From NCBI GenBank assembly GCA_028023455.1, contig JAQFVV010006550.1, forward strand, positions 372,001 through 436,000: 64,000 nucleotides of DNA, written 5' to 3'. The position numbers and the translations under genes are program-made. This document shows positions 53,891 to 64,000 of the stretch, in pieces. The stretch's first letter is position 1, and the number at the start of each line of letters is the position of its first letter. The DNA comes from Epiperipatus broadwayi. Taxonomy: Eukaryota; Onychophora; Udeonychophora; Euonychophora; Peripatidae. The notes below the pieces were generated by a model that was not told the origin of the DNA, made no database searches, and worked only from the letters and a program-made list of their open reading frames with translations.

Positions 53891-56445
53891 ATCATTATTA
53901 CAGTATTAAAACATAGCACTATAAAAAACATAGCACTATATAAAATAATATTTCATTACATTAAATATTAAAACAGTCACAAATGATGGTTTTATGCAAT
54001 GATCAAGTTGACTTCATTAATGGTTCTGAAGATGGTATTTCTTTTCTTTGAGTACTGGTAATGTTAGAGAGTAAATGCAGCAGCATTGATGATGATTTAT
54101 AAGATGTAATATCAATAGTTCTTTCATAGTTCTTGTGGAATTGGCCATTTATTCTTTCATAATGTTATTATGGCAGGCACAGCCTAGTTTAGCAAAAGTA
54201 AGCATTACTTTCTAGATTGGCTGCACTTTCTGGGAGTTTTGGCTGGTGTGTTTCTTGATTATCTAGCCACATTTTGTAAATAGTTTTCTTTTAAATAAAA
54301 TTATATGTGTGGCTTTATGTGAAGTATTGAAAAATAATGTCTAACAGTTAGCAAGATACAGCAGTTATAATAAAAACACTTCTAACCAGCAGTTGTTTCT
54401 CTTCTCAGCATGAATCATTGTAATGCTGTTTCAAAAGAAGATTAGATGGATGAAAAGCAGTATGGAATCTAAATGGAAAGCCTTAGTTTCTTGTCTCAGA
54501 CCTATTTATGCCTATTTGAGGTTGTTCAATAACGTGTTTATCAAACAACAAATTCATCACCAACTGATTATTAAGATTTGACCACTCTTTCTTGATAGCA
54601 ACATGTTTTTTAGAAAATATGTGAACTGAATAAATTATTATGATTTGCTACATAAATGAATGAAAGAAAATATTTTTAATTTTTTTTTATAATAGGTAAT
54701 CATTTATTAAAAAAGACAAATCATTGCCAATGTTTAAAGTGTGTCACAACACAGATATCTATATTACAGAACCAAAACTAAAAATGAAGGAAGCTCAATA
54801 TTTGCAGAGCATGAAAAAACTGCAGGCCACACATTTCTACCAACAGCAGCCAAGATAATCTGCACCAAAAGAAACCATACTTAACACAAAGTCAAAGAGG
54901 CTTGCTATATAGAAAATGACCCCACAGCTATAAACAGAAGAGAAGCTTGCTTCAGCATTTCCAAAAAATGTATGCTATAGGAAATTTGTATAAATTTACA
55001 TAAGGCTTTATCACAAACATCTCTCATTTAGTAACGAGCTATGATTATGGGAACTTAGATTTCCTGAAAGTGCTCAGACTGCTAATTTAGTATTATTAAT
55101 TAAATAGCTTCATTATATGTGCTTAAAGAACAATTATAGAATTAAATATAACAAGATAATTTACAAAATATTACCAATTCCAAAATTTTAATATTATATT
55201 TAAATCTACTATCAGATTTGCTTTAAGAATTGATAATTTGTTAAAAAAACTTCCATTAGGAACAAACAGATTAAACAGGGTTTGAATTGTTTTATGTTAT
55301 TATAAACTACACAATTCAATTTATTGTGCAGTGTAATTTATATTTCTCTTTTTCTCCCTTATTACAAGGTAATTTTATACAATATTTAATAATGTGCATA
55401 AATTAACCTTTCTTTTAAGTTTGTAGCATTTTAAATATTTATTACTCAATTTTGATGAAGAATATTTATTAAATAATGTTTTTTCTTTGTGTAGTTCTAA
55501 AACATAACCACATTTGAGCTATACTCAGGTTCATTATAGATACAATAGATATAGAGAAATTTATAATGACAAATTATTAACTAATTAATTAAGATATGGA
55601 GAAGTTTTAATTGCATTAAAATATTTACCATAAAATATTGTTTTATTTGTTATTTAATTAATAATGAGTATATATAAATGAAATTTTACTAAAAAATATT
55701 GTAATTTTTTTTTGAAAATATGTATATAAGGGCTGCAATATCCATTGAACACTTTGATAATTGCATGAATAGCATTGAACCATTATTATTAAATTATTGT
55801 AAAGATATTCTACTAAATGGTGATTTTACTTGTCTTTTGAATTTAAAGTTGAATTCTTTTATGAATTGTGTGAATTTAACATAGAACAATTACTGTGTCA
55901 GTAGTTTAGATAAAATTCTTGCTATTGAAGTCTAATTTGCAGCTTGGGTTCTTCAGTTATGCAATTTCACTACTTTGAGTGAATAACACTCTTTTTCATC
56001 AATATTTAAAGTCATTATAAAAAATGACTATTTAAAACTATACTTAAAAGTAATTAATACTTTTTGAAATAAAATATATAACTATTTGGATTCAGATATT
56101 GCAACTATAAATTTTAATGGAGTAATTAATTTGGTAGTATCCAAATTTATTCCTTGAAAGTGAATCAAATGACTAATTTTCTTTTATGGTTCTCAAATAA
56201 ACAAATAAAAGCAATTAAGGCTAAAACTAAATATTGTAAATTATTTAAAGATACAAATTCTTTATTATATTGTAATGTTTTTGTACCTTAAAACTTTTGC
56301 CAAAATTAGATAATAATAAATGTTAAAAAATACTTAGACAATAGAAGATAATAGAACAGAGATCATAAAACTGTAAAAAAAAAGTTATAAAAAGCCTGTA
56401 CTGTAGAAAAAAATTCATATTTTCAAAATATAGTGCTTTAAGGTC
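53891..56445. other. AT-rich sequence, no gene recognised
   Basis: About 2.5 kb without a recognisable element. The stretch 54000-54260 is a little less AT-rich but carries no identifiable motif on either strand. Confidence 0.4.
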
Positions 56446-56449
56446 TGCC

Positions 56450-56835
56450 CAATCGTCATATATGTATGTAAATGGATTATGTCCTGTATATGAGAAGTCA
56501 GAATAACTTGTGGTCAACATGGGTAGGATGAGAAGGTTGGCACTAAGGTGGGATTTGAGCATTCCATCATCAGATTTTCAATGCAATGAATGGCTGAAGA
56601 GTTGTGGGGTGGAGTGGTTTAAAGTCTGTCCATCTTAATATAAGCTGAAATTTAATTGTATATATGTGAGGAGATGATAATCTGAACCAACTGATGAGTG
56701 CTGGTTTAGCACAAAATATGAATATTGGTGATTATTTATTTTTTGACATATGATCAAGTGTGTCAACAGTATGAGATAGCATGGATGGTTGAGGGTCATG
56801 TGTAAGTCTGAATTCAAACCCCCTATATATTACAT
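56450..56835 (+). mobile_element. Family B hammerhead repeat, single plus copy
   Basis: The longest 5' part of family B in the window: TGTCCTGTATATGAGAAGTC, CATGGGTAGGATGAGAAGG, TTCCATCATCAGATTTTCAA, TGGCTGAAGAGTTG, the ribozyme block, then GATCAAGTGTGTCAACAGTA and TAAGTCTGAATTCAAACCCC at the 3' end. Confidence 0.8.
56678..56734 (+). ncRNA. Hammerhead motif, family B, all stems intact, G12 changed
   Basis: Reads TAATC, TGAA, CCAA, CTGATGA, GTGCTGGTTTAGCAC (five perfect stem II pairs, loop GGTTT), AAA (GAA expected), ATATGAAT, A, TTGG, T, GATTA. Stem I and stem II are the best formed of any B copy. The single G12-to-A change should stop cleavage. Confidence 0.65.
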
Positions 56836-57589
56836 ATGGAAGTGCAGGTACAAGAAAGCCTGTACTATAGAAAAAATTCATATTTTCAAAATATAAAATC
56901 ATCAATCCTCATTTAAGGTTAACAGGATATGGTAATTTATCCTTTGCTATCATCGGATTCTTTTGCAGATTTTTTTCTTGCCGTAATCATACATCTTTAA
57001 ATTATTCATAAAATTTCTTTGGGTATACTGTTATTTTTTCATTCATGTATAAAATGTAGTCTTCACAAGTAATGTCAGTTTTTTGTTGACTAAGAAAAAA
57101 AATCTAATTATTTTTGATGGTACCTACATTTATTTATGAAGGTTACATGGATTTTACGGCGCCTGTACTTTTCACTTTTAACCTTTCTAACCCAAAGTCA
57201 ATTTTCTCAAAGAATAGAAAATTGCTAAAGTAGTTTCTTTGTATAGGAATCTACAGTATATTATGTTTTCACTTTGTTGTATTTCTAATTTGATTGCAAA
57301 ATGATTTTTACTTCTGCAGAACAAAATTTTTTCTTTTTGCAATTTAAACATGGCTGAGTGCACTTTTGCTGACATCCACCAGAATCATAGATTTAAAAAT
57401 TATAGATCAGTTTTAGTCATATTGGTTTCACTAAAATCATTTAAATTGTTTATGTCTGAACTTGCTTATAATTACATAAAAATTTAAATGTATAATAAAC
57501 ATCTCTTACTACAATGTGATGCATTTTCTTGATGTATAAGAAACAGATCTCTTACTATAACATGATATATTTTTTGATGTATCATATGA

Positions 57590-58250
57590 GGCTGATACTT
57601 TTCTTTGATCTGTAGAAGGCATTTGACAATATTTACCATTTTATACTTATCTGCAAGTAGATTATCTAGGTTTAACTATAATGTGACCAGAATTTTTTAC
57701 ATGTACTTTTTAGAAAAGATTGCATTTTGATAAATATTTGAGTTGTTTATTATTTTAATGCTTCTGGTGTTCTGAAGAAATCTGATTTGGAATTATTTAT
57801 AATTAGTGTATATATATTTTTTACTTGAATGACAACTATTATTTCTGCATTATTCTGCTCTTCCAGGAATATTAAGATTTATAAATATGTCAAAATTTCC
57901 AATGGTTATGATAATCTAAAAATCATATCAATAGGATTGAATTAAAATACCAAAATAATTATAGGATCATAAATGAGGACAAAACAAAAATGATTACTTT
58001 TTTGAGAAAAACAAATTCATCTTATTCAATTATATGTTAAATGAAAATATTACTGTAGAAATAAGTAATTTAGAAATTTTTCAAAGCCTCTATCTTGTAA
58101 CTTGGATTGAGGGTTTACTAGTATTTAACATTGCTAATTGAATATTAAGTAAATCCCATGTGAGAAGAATGATTGCTTTCATATCAGATTTGTTGTGGAA
58201 GTAAATAAATGTAAAAATTTAAGTAATTTAGATGTCAAATTACTGTTTTT
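57590..58250 (+). pseudogene. LINE reverse-transcriptase remnant
   Basis: LILFFDL, stop, KAFDNIYHFIL (about 57590-57645) matches RT motif A ('LFFDL.KAFDTV.H..L'). Further on, MRTKQKMITFLRKTNSS (about 57970-58020) resembles the 'N.DKTKVM.F' block after the FxDD motif, and ISNLEIFQSLYL (about 58062-58100) resembles the 'VE.FKYLG' block. The FxDD motif itself is not readable. Frameshifts and stops are many. The family differs from LINE-A and LINE type 2. Confidence 0.55.
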
Positions 58251-58269
58251 ATATAATGTAAAATACTTA

Positions 58270-58490
58270 ATAAAATGCGCTGCTGTCCTATACATGAGAG
58301 GTCAGAGTGACTTCACATCAACATGCACATGATAACAATATTGGCATCGACATAGGATTTAGGAATTCTATCATCAGATTTTCAATGGTCTGGATGGCTG
58401 AAGAATTGTAGTTTGGAATAAGTTAAAATCTGTCCATTAAAGTGTAAGGATTTAGTATCTTAATATAGACTTTCACTGATTATATATTGA
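58270..58490 (+). mobile_element. Family B 5' fragment
   Basis: Colinear with 56460-56660 (TGTCCTATACATGAGAGGTC, CATCATCAGATTTTCAATGG-like region, GGATGGCTGAAGAATTG, CTTAATATAGACTTTCACTG) but stops before the ribozyme. Confidence 0.75.
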
Positions 58491-60125
58491 AGCAGTCAAT
58501 CTTAGCTTAAGATTGAGCTTCATGTATCCATCTACTAACCTATGTTTAAATCCCTATTTCCCATCCTGCTCCTTTTGTCATGTATATATATTTCGTGTAT
58601 ATATTTGAGATGCGCGCCTAAATTATAAAATTTAATGTTTCAATAACATGTTTTAAAATTATTATTAATTCCTTTTATTAATTTTTTTATTTTTTTTTAT
58701 TAAAGTATTATAGAAGTGGCTTAAATATATATATATATAGGAGCTTAAATATATATATAGGAGCAAAACTTACTAACAAAATATTGATGTTTTTAAATAT
58801 TTATTATATGTCATTTTTAGCTTTTTCTTTTTAAATTGCTTGTTTTTCTATTAAACTCTATATTTTTTATAAAATCCAATATGGAAGATGTGACTGCTGT
58901 TAATTGTACAAAAATAATTAAAGGATTGGTAACACTGTTGTTTTAATCTGGGGAAGGTATTTTAATTAAAGTTTTACTTAAAATAAAATGGGATTGTAAT
59001 TATTTTCTTTTGTTATAAACATTTTTATCAAATCTATTTCTAATCTGGAAATAGATTTGAATTTATTTTGGGCATTATCTAACAATTGCATCTTTTAAAA
59101 ACAACTAACTAATTAATGATAAGCATTCCAGAAATACCTGCACAAGGGTATAAATAATGGCTGGATTTTTAAAGCAAGGATTAGATTAGCTACTATTGAG
59201 AGAAGTAATTGCTACTAGACACTATGCTGTTTTGAAATCTAAAAATGATCTAGTAAAAGCTTTTTCTGACCTTTGTGGGTCATTTTCTACTGCCATAATA
59301 TTCTGCTATCCTCAAGTGAAGTAAAGGCCCAATGGAGAACTTTAAAAATGCTAATAGAAACTTGCTGTCACAAAGAAGAATTCATTTGGATCCTCAATTT
59401 GCCATGCATGAGCCGTACTTTGAAAATAGACTTATTAAATTTGCGCAAGGTGATTCTAACATATTGTTCAATTTTCTATCTTTTAAATTAATGCTTTTTT
59501 TTATTTAAATAACATGTAATTTGCTCTTAAATAATTTATATAAATTTAATTCTCTCTCATATGCTCTTAACTTTTTTTTAACTTTGGTGCGGTCATTTAT
59601 TTATATGTATTTATTATTTGATTTATATATCTGTTATTGATATGCCAATTTCAAACAATCTGACAAGCTTAATTTATACAAATCTTTTCTGTCATTTTTA
59701 ACTAAACCTTCATGAAAAGGTTATTAATGTACCCTTTAAATATACATATATAATGCCTTGTAAATTAATACGTTCACCAGATTGTTTTATGAATCAACAT
59801 TTTAGGTTTGTTTTTAATATAAAAATTGATTTGTTTAACTCTGAAAATCCAGAACTCAAGCTAATTAATGCTCTGAAACATTTATTTTATAATTATTTAT
59901 TAAATTCTGAAAGGGTGACTTATAATTTGTTTTCTATATAACTGCTAATCTTACTTCATTTTTGATACTCTTAAAATATCAAATATAGTATTTAAATATT
60001 CCAGTTATTATAAAAAATCATGAAGGTGGGATTGAATTATTTTAAATATCAGAAAAGGGATGGGGGTAAATCTTAATGTTTCTTTTACTAGGTAAAATCT
60101 TAACGTATATTTTATTAAATGAAAT
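58491..60125. other. AT-rich sequence with small AT microsatellites, no gene recognised
   Basis: Includes TATATATATATA runs near 58725-58760. Open stretches at 59273-59491 and 59753-59941 have no recognisable motif. Confidence 0.4.
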
Positions 60126-60127
60126 AT

Positions 60128-60128
<1 letters not shown>

Positions 60129-60177
<49 letters not shown>
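60129..60177. repeat. (CT)n(AT)n microsatellite
   Basis: A CT run of about 22 bp is followed by an AT run of about 26 bp. Confidence 0.95.
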
Positions 60178-60182
<5 letters not shown>

Positions 60183-60419
60183 TGCATGGCGTATTATAGT
60201 ATTCAAACAAGGGTCATTTATTTTAAAGCAGTAAAATTTATTCAATGTTGTTAGAGACTTGTATCATTACTGCGTTTCTGACATTTGGCCGATCTTCGTG
60301 TTCTATATATATATATGTGCTTCTTAATCTGGGTATTACAAGAAGTTCGAACTCATAGATTTCTTCTCGTTCCATAGATAGTTGAGCTATCTGGAACCAC
60401 ATTTATTCTGTATAAAATA

Positions 60420-60600
60420 CCTCTGGTGGTGATCCCACAAGTTTGGCACATGCTATGCATATCTACTTTCTTCGTATAAAAAGTCCGCTGGCGGTGATCC
60501 CTAAGTTTGGCACATGCTATGCCCATCCACTTTCTTCATATAAAAAGGCCTCTGGCAGTGATTCCCTAAGTTTGGCACATGCTATGCCCATCCATTTCGT
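60420..60600 (+). repeat. Minisatellite, 64-65 bp x 3
   Basis: GTTTGGCACATGCTATGC starts at 60441, 60505 and 60570, followed each time by ATCCACTTTCTTC-TATAAAA and a CTGGCGGTGATCCC-type spacer. The open frame across it (60443-60643) just repeats with the array. Confidence 0.9.
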
Positions 60601-60747
60601 TTTTCATCCAGATGCACAACCTTTTCCTCTTAGTTATTTTTAGGCTATTATGTCAGCACCGCAAACTTCTTCGTATTATTATTATTTCTTTTGCTTCATG
60701 GCCCAGTTTTAATGCTCTAATATTAAAATTAAGCTTTGCTTAAAAGA

Positions 60748-60800
60748 TATATATATATATATATATGTTAAAATATGTATTTTATATATATATATATAAA
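60748..60800. repeat. (AT)n runs
   Basis: Two alternating AT runs separated by about 20 bp. Confidence 0.85.
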
Positions 60801-61619
60801 TGCCAATTACTTCTATTTATTAATTAATTTTATTTCAATCATATACAATCTCACCGTCATGATTTATATGTCTATATTTAAGAGTATCTATATGCCTTGG
60901 GAAAAATAAAGCGTTTGTCTTACTATTGTTAAAATAATTTTTCATTAGATATTTTGTCATAGATTCAAATATAGTTTTTCAAATTTATTTTGTTTATTTT
61001 CATGACCTCAGTGGTGTGAAAATATTTTTGTCATATGTATAATGAATTTTGGAATGCTCCTAGAAATATATATATTAGTCACCATGTTTCTGAACCGTAA
61101 ATCAAATCGTTAATGGCAGTATTATGTAATTCTTGCTAATATTCAATTGGCATTTTAATATTAGACCCACCAAAGATGTGTGTTTATTTATATCATTTAG
61201 CTAATAAAGAGCATATGAGAAATAATAATGTGAATGACACTATGTAATCATCTACTGCTTGCTCATTCATACACATACTAATGTACTTAATTTATAAATG
61301 TATAGTAATTTGTCAGTATATTAAAATATATTTTATTGTCTAACTTATTTGAGTAGTTTGAATTCCTTCTTTTCTCCACTTCCACATATTACAGCCATGC
61401 TTATGTATATTTTAATATAGTCATAGTTAATAGATGTCTCATTGTTTTGCTCAGCTTTGCTAGTCAGCCGGAATTAAGATTAATTCTCATGGGCCATCAC
61501 TATTATGTCATCCATTAGGTGTTTGATCTGGGGCTTAGAGAGTGGGTTCAAATTCAGGCTGATCCCTGACCTAAATCTTGGGCTTGACTGGATTTGAAGT
61601 ACATTTTGTGAGTTCCAGC

Positions 61620-61755
61620 TCATGTTAGATGGATAAACATGTTTTGACCAGCACAATATATATATGGGAGATGATAATCTGGATCAGTAGATGAGTGCTG
61701 GTTTAGCATGAAATATGTGTATTGGTGATTATTTATCTTTTCTGCATGTGTGTGG

Positions 61756-61795
<40 letters not shown>

Positions 61796-61865
61796 ATCAG
61801 TAGTATGAGATAGTGTGGATAATGAAAGGGCTTGAATGTCTGAGTTCAAATTCCCTATATTTAAT
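61620..61865 (+). mobile_element. Family B hammerhead repeat, single plus copy with AT insert
   Basis: The ribozyme region is 61674-61733: TAATC, TGGATCAG, TAGATGA (core C3 and U4 changed), GTGCTGGTTTAGCAT (stem II paired, one G-T), GAA, ATATGTGT, A, TTGG, T, GATTA. Downstream an (AT)n run of about 36 bp (61758-61793) interrupts the unit, which resumes with TAGTATGAGATAGTGTGG and TGAATGTCTGAGTTCAAATT. Confidence 0.75.
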
Positions 61866-62207
61866 CTTTTAAAGTTGTAAATATAGTAGGGGGTATTTTT
61901 AAATGAAGAAAATCTTTTAATAGAGGAATTTATGATTACCTTTTTATTCTTTACTTTTATCTGTTCTAAACTATAGCAGTGGTGTTTCCAACTCTGACAA
62001 TCGATCACATAGTGGTATATTAGATATATTGCAAACAAGATCTCATTATAGATCAAAGTTTTGAGCAGTATATAAGTCTTTTCATAAATATTACCAAAAC
62101 CACACTTTTCTTTATTTTTGTTATAAGTTCCTATAAATACAATTTATCCAACCGGCTTCAAACCCTTTTTAGCAAAACTCTTTATTTGTACATATATATA
62201 CATCTAT

Positions 62208-62240
62208 GTTTTGACTGACCTGCAGTCTTCTTCAGAGCAA
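62208..62240 (-). ncRNA. Possible degenerate hammerhead of Penelope-like type
   Basis: The minus strand reads CTGAAGA, A, GACTG, CAGGT, CAGTC, A, AAAC. This gives CTGANGA, a 5-bp stem II and AAAC in place of GAAAC. The minimal stem III and cleavage site expected next are not convincing. It resembles the small hammerheads known from Penelope-like elements, but is a single isolated copy. Confidence 0.3.
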
Positions 62241-62589
62241 GTTTATTTTGATCTTCTAAAAAAAAAAAAAAAAATTAGAATTAATTTTTTAAGAGATTTT
62301 GCATTTCTTAGACTTCCAAGACTATTTAAACACGTGAAAATTGTCACTTAAATGTGAGTGGATAAAAAGAGGGATTCAATGTATGTAAACATATCTCAAT
62401 GTTTATAAAAGATCCATATACTTACACATATGTGAGTTTGTACATACATTCTGGTGCATCACTGTATGTATATAACTATATACTGTATGTATATAACTAT
62501 ATATATATTATTTTCTTTTCTTTTCCTATTATTTTTAATATGTTCTTAATTAGGCTTTTTATATCCGTCCATAGAAAACATTAGTTTGA

Positions 62590-62765
62590 ATAAATTGAAT
62601 TATTATTATTAGTAAGTAGTACTATTACTACTACTATTACTACTACTACCACCATCACCAGCACCACCATCACTTCCACCCCCACCCTCACCCTGGTCCC
62701 TGCCTCACTACCACTCCATTTCCACCCCTGCTGTTACCACTACTACCACCATCACTATTAGTATT
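62590..62765. repeat. Cryptic trinucleotide tract (ATT, ACT, CCA, CAC)
   Basis: An ATT run passes into ACT/ACC/CCA-rich sequence (ACTACTACCACCATCACC and similar) before returning to AT-rich DNA. The only C-rich stretch of this length in the window. There is no open protein frame of note. Confidence 0.8.
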
Positions 62766-63355
62766 TGCCTTCTCAGAATTATTTATTATCTGCTTGATTT
62801 CTCAATGCTACTTAAATGCGAATTTATTATAATGTTGTTTTAAGTAAAACAGTATTTTTGCCTTTTTACAATTTATTATATTTTTATCCAATATATATTT
62901 ATTGTCTGTTTGGTTCTCAATGATGTATATATTATTTGTCTCAAGTCTCATTCATCATAATGAATACTATTCCTGTCTACTAGAGTTTAAAAATAGAAAG
63001 AATATGTATGTCTTAAAAAAAAATCTGAAATAGGATTCTATTACCCATAATTCATCTGAACTTAATTTGGTTTAAAAATAAGCTTATTTATCGTAAAAAA
63101 TATAAATGTGAAAATGCTTATAATAAATGCTTTATAGATAGATAGATACCTTTCAAAAGATAGACTAAAATTGCTACACAATTTTTTTTTTTCATATTTT
63201 TTGGAAGCTCAGCTCACAATTTTTGGTTTCAAGTATTTCATTCTACAACACTTTATATAATGAGTGTTCAAATAGAAATTTAACAAAGAGTATTACCATT
63301 CATCTAAGATCGTAAGCTTTTAGACGTTCTATTATAAAAACGATTCTCAGATATA
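62766..63355. other. AT-rich sequence, no gene recognised
   Basis: Only a short GATA run at about 63136-63150 was noted. Confidence 0.4.
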
Positions 63356-63357
63356 TT

Positions 63358-63520
63358 AGCATATGGCAAAGACTCAAGCCTCAAATTGTGGGCATAAATA
63401 GCTAAACCTGATTGGCATCTGGTTAAGATTCAAGCCCTTCGTGAATGTGGGCAGTTAAAGCTGATTGGCATCTGTTTGAGATTCAAGACCAAATTATGAG
63501 TACAGGTGGCTTATGTGCTA
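63358..63520 (+). repeat. Minisatellite, about 53 bp x 3
   Basis: ATTGGCATCTG, AAGATTCAAGCC and GTGGGCA-TTAAAGCTG recur three times (starts near 63358, 63411 and 63465), with the first and last units diverged. Confidence 0.8.
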
Positions 63521-64000
63521 TCAATGTGCTGCACATTCTTATACAGTATCTGCTGTCATAAATCCAATTTGTAACAGTTATTTGCTCATTTAAAAATAAC
63601 ACATATATGTTAATATTATTTAGATTTATTAACAGTATTACTTTCAGCTTTTTGAAATAGTTCACAGAGGTCACTAAAGTAGCTTTTATAAAGCTGCCAT
63701 CAAATAATAATGAGGATAATCACGGATTAAAAAACTGATTGGACTTTCATAACTTCTGTTTTTTAAGTCATCACTAATTTATCTAATTATTTAAGATAAC
63801 TTTTTAATATTATTTTAAAGCCTTGCTTTTTTAAAAAAATTGCAACTGTAAATTAATGATTTAAAAACTGCTATTTCTTAATTACCCAAAAGGTGCTGAA
63901 TTGGTGGAACTTTTAACTGCAGGAGTTCATTCAATATTAAGAAGAATTTCTGCTCAATTTTTTCGGTTTTTTTAAAAAAAAAAAGAAAAAAAAAGAAATA
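63521..64000. other. AT-rich sequence, no gene recognised
   Basis: The window ends in a GGTTTTTTT stretch followed by A-rich sequence (63965-64000). Nothing else was identified. Confidence 0.4.

Noticed and set aside
60443-60643. 66-codon open frame with repeated AHAM/HYFLRIK-like units
   Set aside because: It follows the 64-65-bp minisatellite and changes frame between units; no evidence of coding.

Overview
The window is non-coding eukaryotic DNA, very AT-rich by eye, and built almost entirely from decayed mobile elements and simple repeats. I found no convincing host gene. The mix (LINE 3' ends, mariner, Merlin and hAT remnants, short tRNA-derived SINEs, very long ATT microsatellites) suggests an animal, most likely an invertebrate, in intergenic or intronic sequence. 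I cannot name the species.

The main result is that several otherwise different repeat families carry the same kind of motif: a type I hammerhead ribozyme (HHR) with the core CTGANGA, stem II, GAA, a short self-complementary stem III and the cleavage nucleotide. I call the families B (about 430 nt), C (about 433 nt), D (about 384 nt), E (one 499-bp element) and G (one 272-bp element). Stems I and III differ between families by compensating changes, which supports real RNA structure. Nearly all composite copies share one layout: minus-strand unit(s) on the left and plus-strand unit(s) on the right, so ribozyme-bearing units sit head-to-head with 3' ends outward. Same-strand tandem copies put ribozymes at a near-constant spacing, as in retrozymes and Penelope-like elements. 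No autonomous partner is encoded here.

Layout: 1-6.4 kb, MITEs, LINE fragments and a mariner fragment; 6.6-11.3 kb, D, B and G copies, three SINEs and a Merlin (ISXO2-like) transposase remnant; 12.7-19.9 kb, LINE, C, repeat family H, a foldback element, mariner and D; 20.4-27.5 kb, a long LINE reverse-transcriptase pseudogene followed by B, C and LINE-A copies, one LINE-A fragment lying between two B arms; 27.6-36.8 kb, sparse, with a few B, MITE and F pieces and an ATT array; 36.8-38.2 kb, families E and C; 39.5-41.3 kb, a 440-bp ATT array and tandem repeats; 42.5-49.8 kb, the densest HHR-repeat zone, plus a short hAT element with perfect 8-bp target-site duplications; 50.9-53.9 kb, C, a SINE with clear target-site duplications, and F; 56.4-61.9 kb, B copies, LINE RT remnant and microsatellites; 62-64 kb, simple repeats.

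All protein-coding traces are transposon-derived and broken. Coordinates of diffuse repeat edges are approximate; ribozyme, terminal-repeat and target-site coordinates were counted from the sequence.
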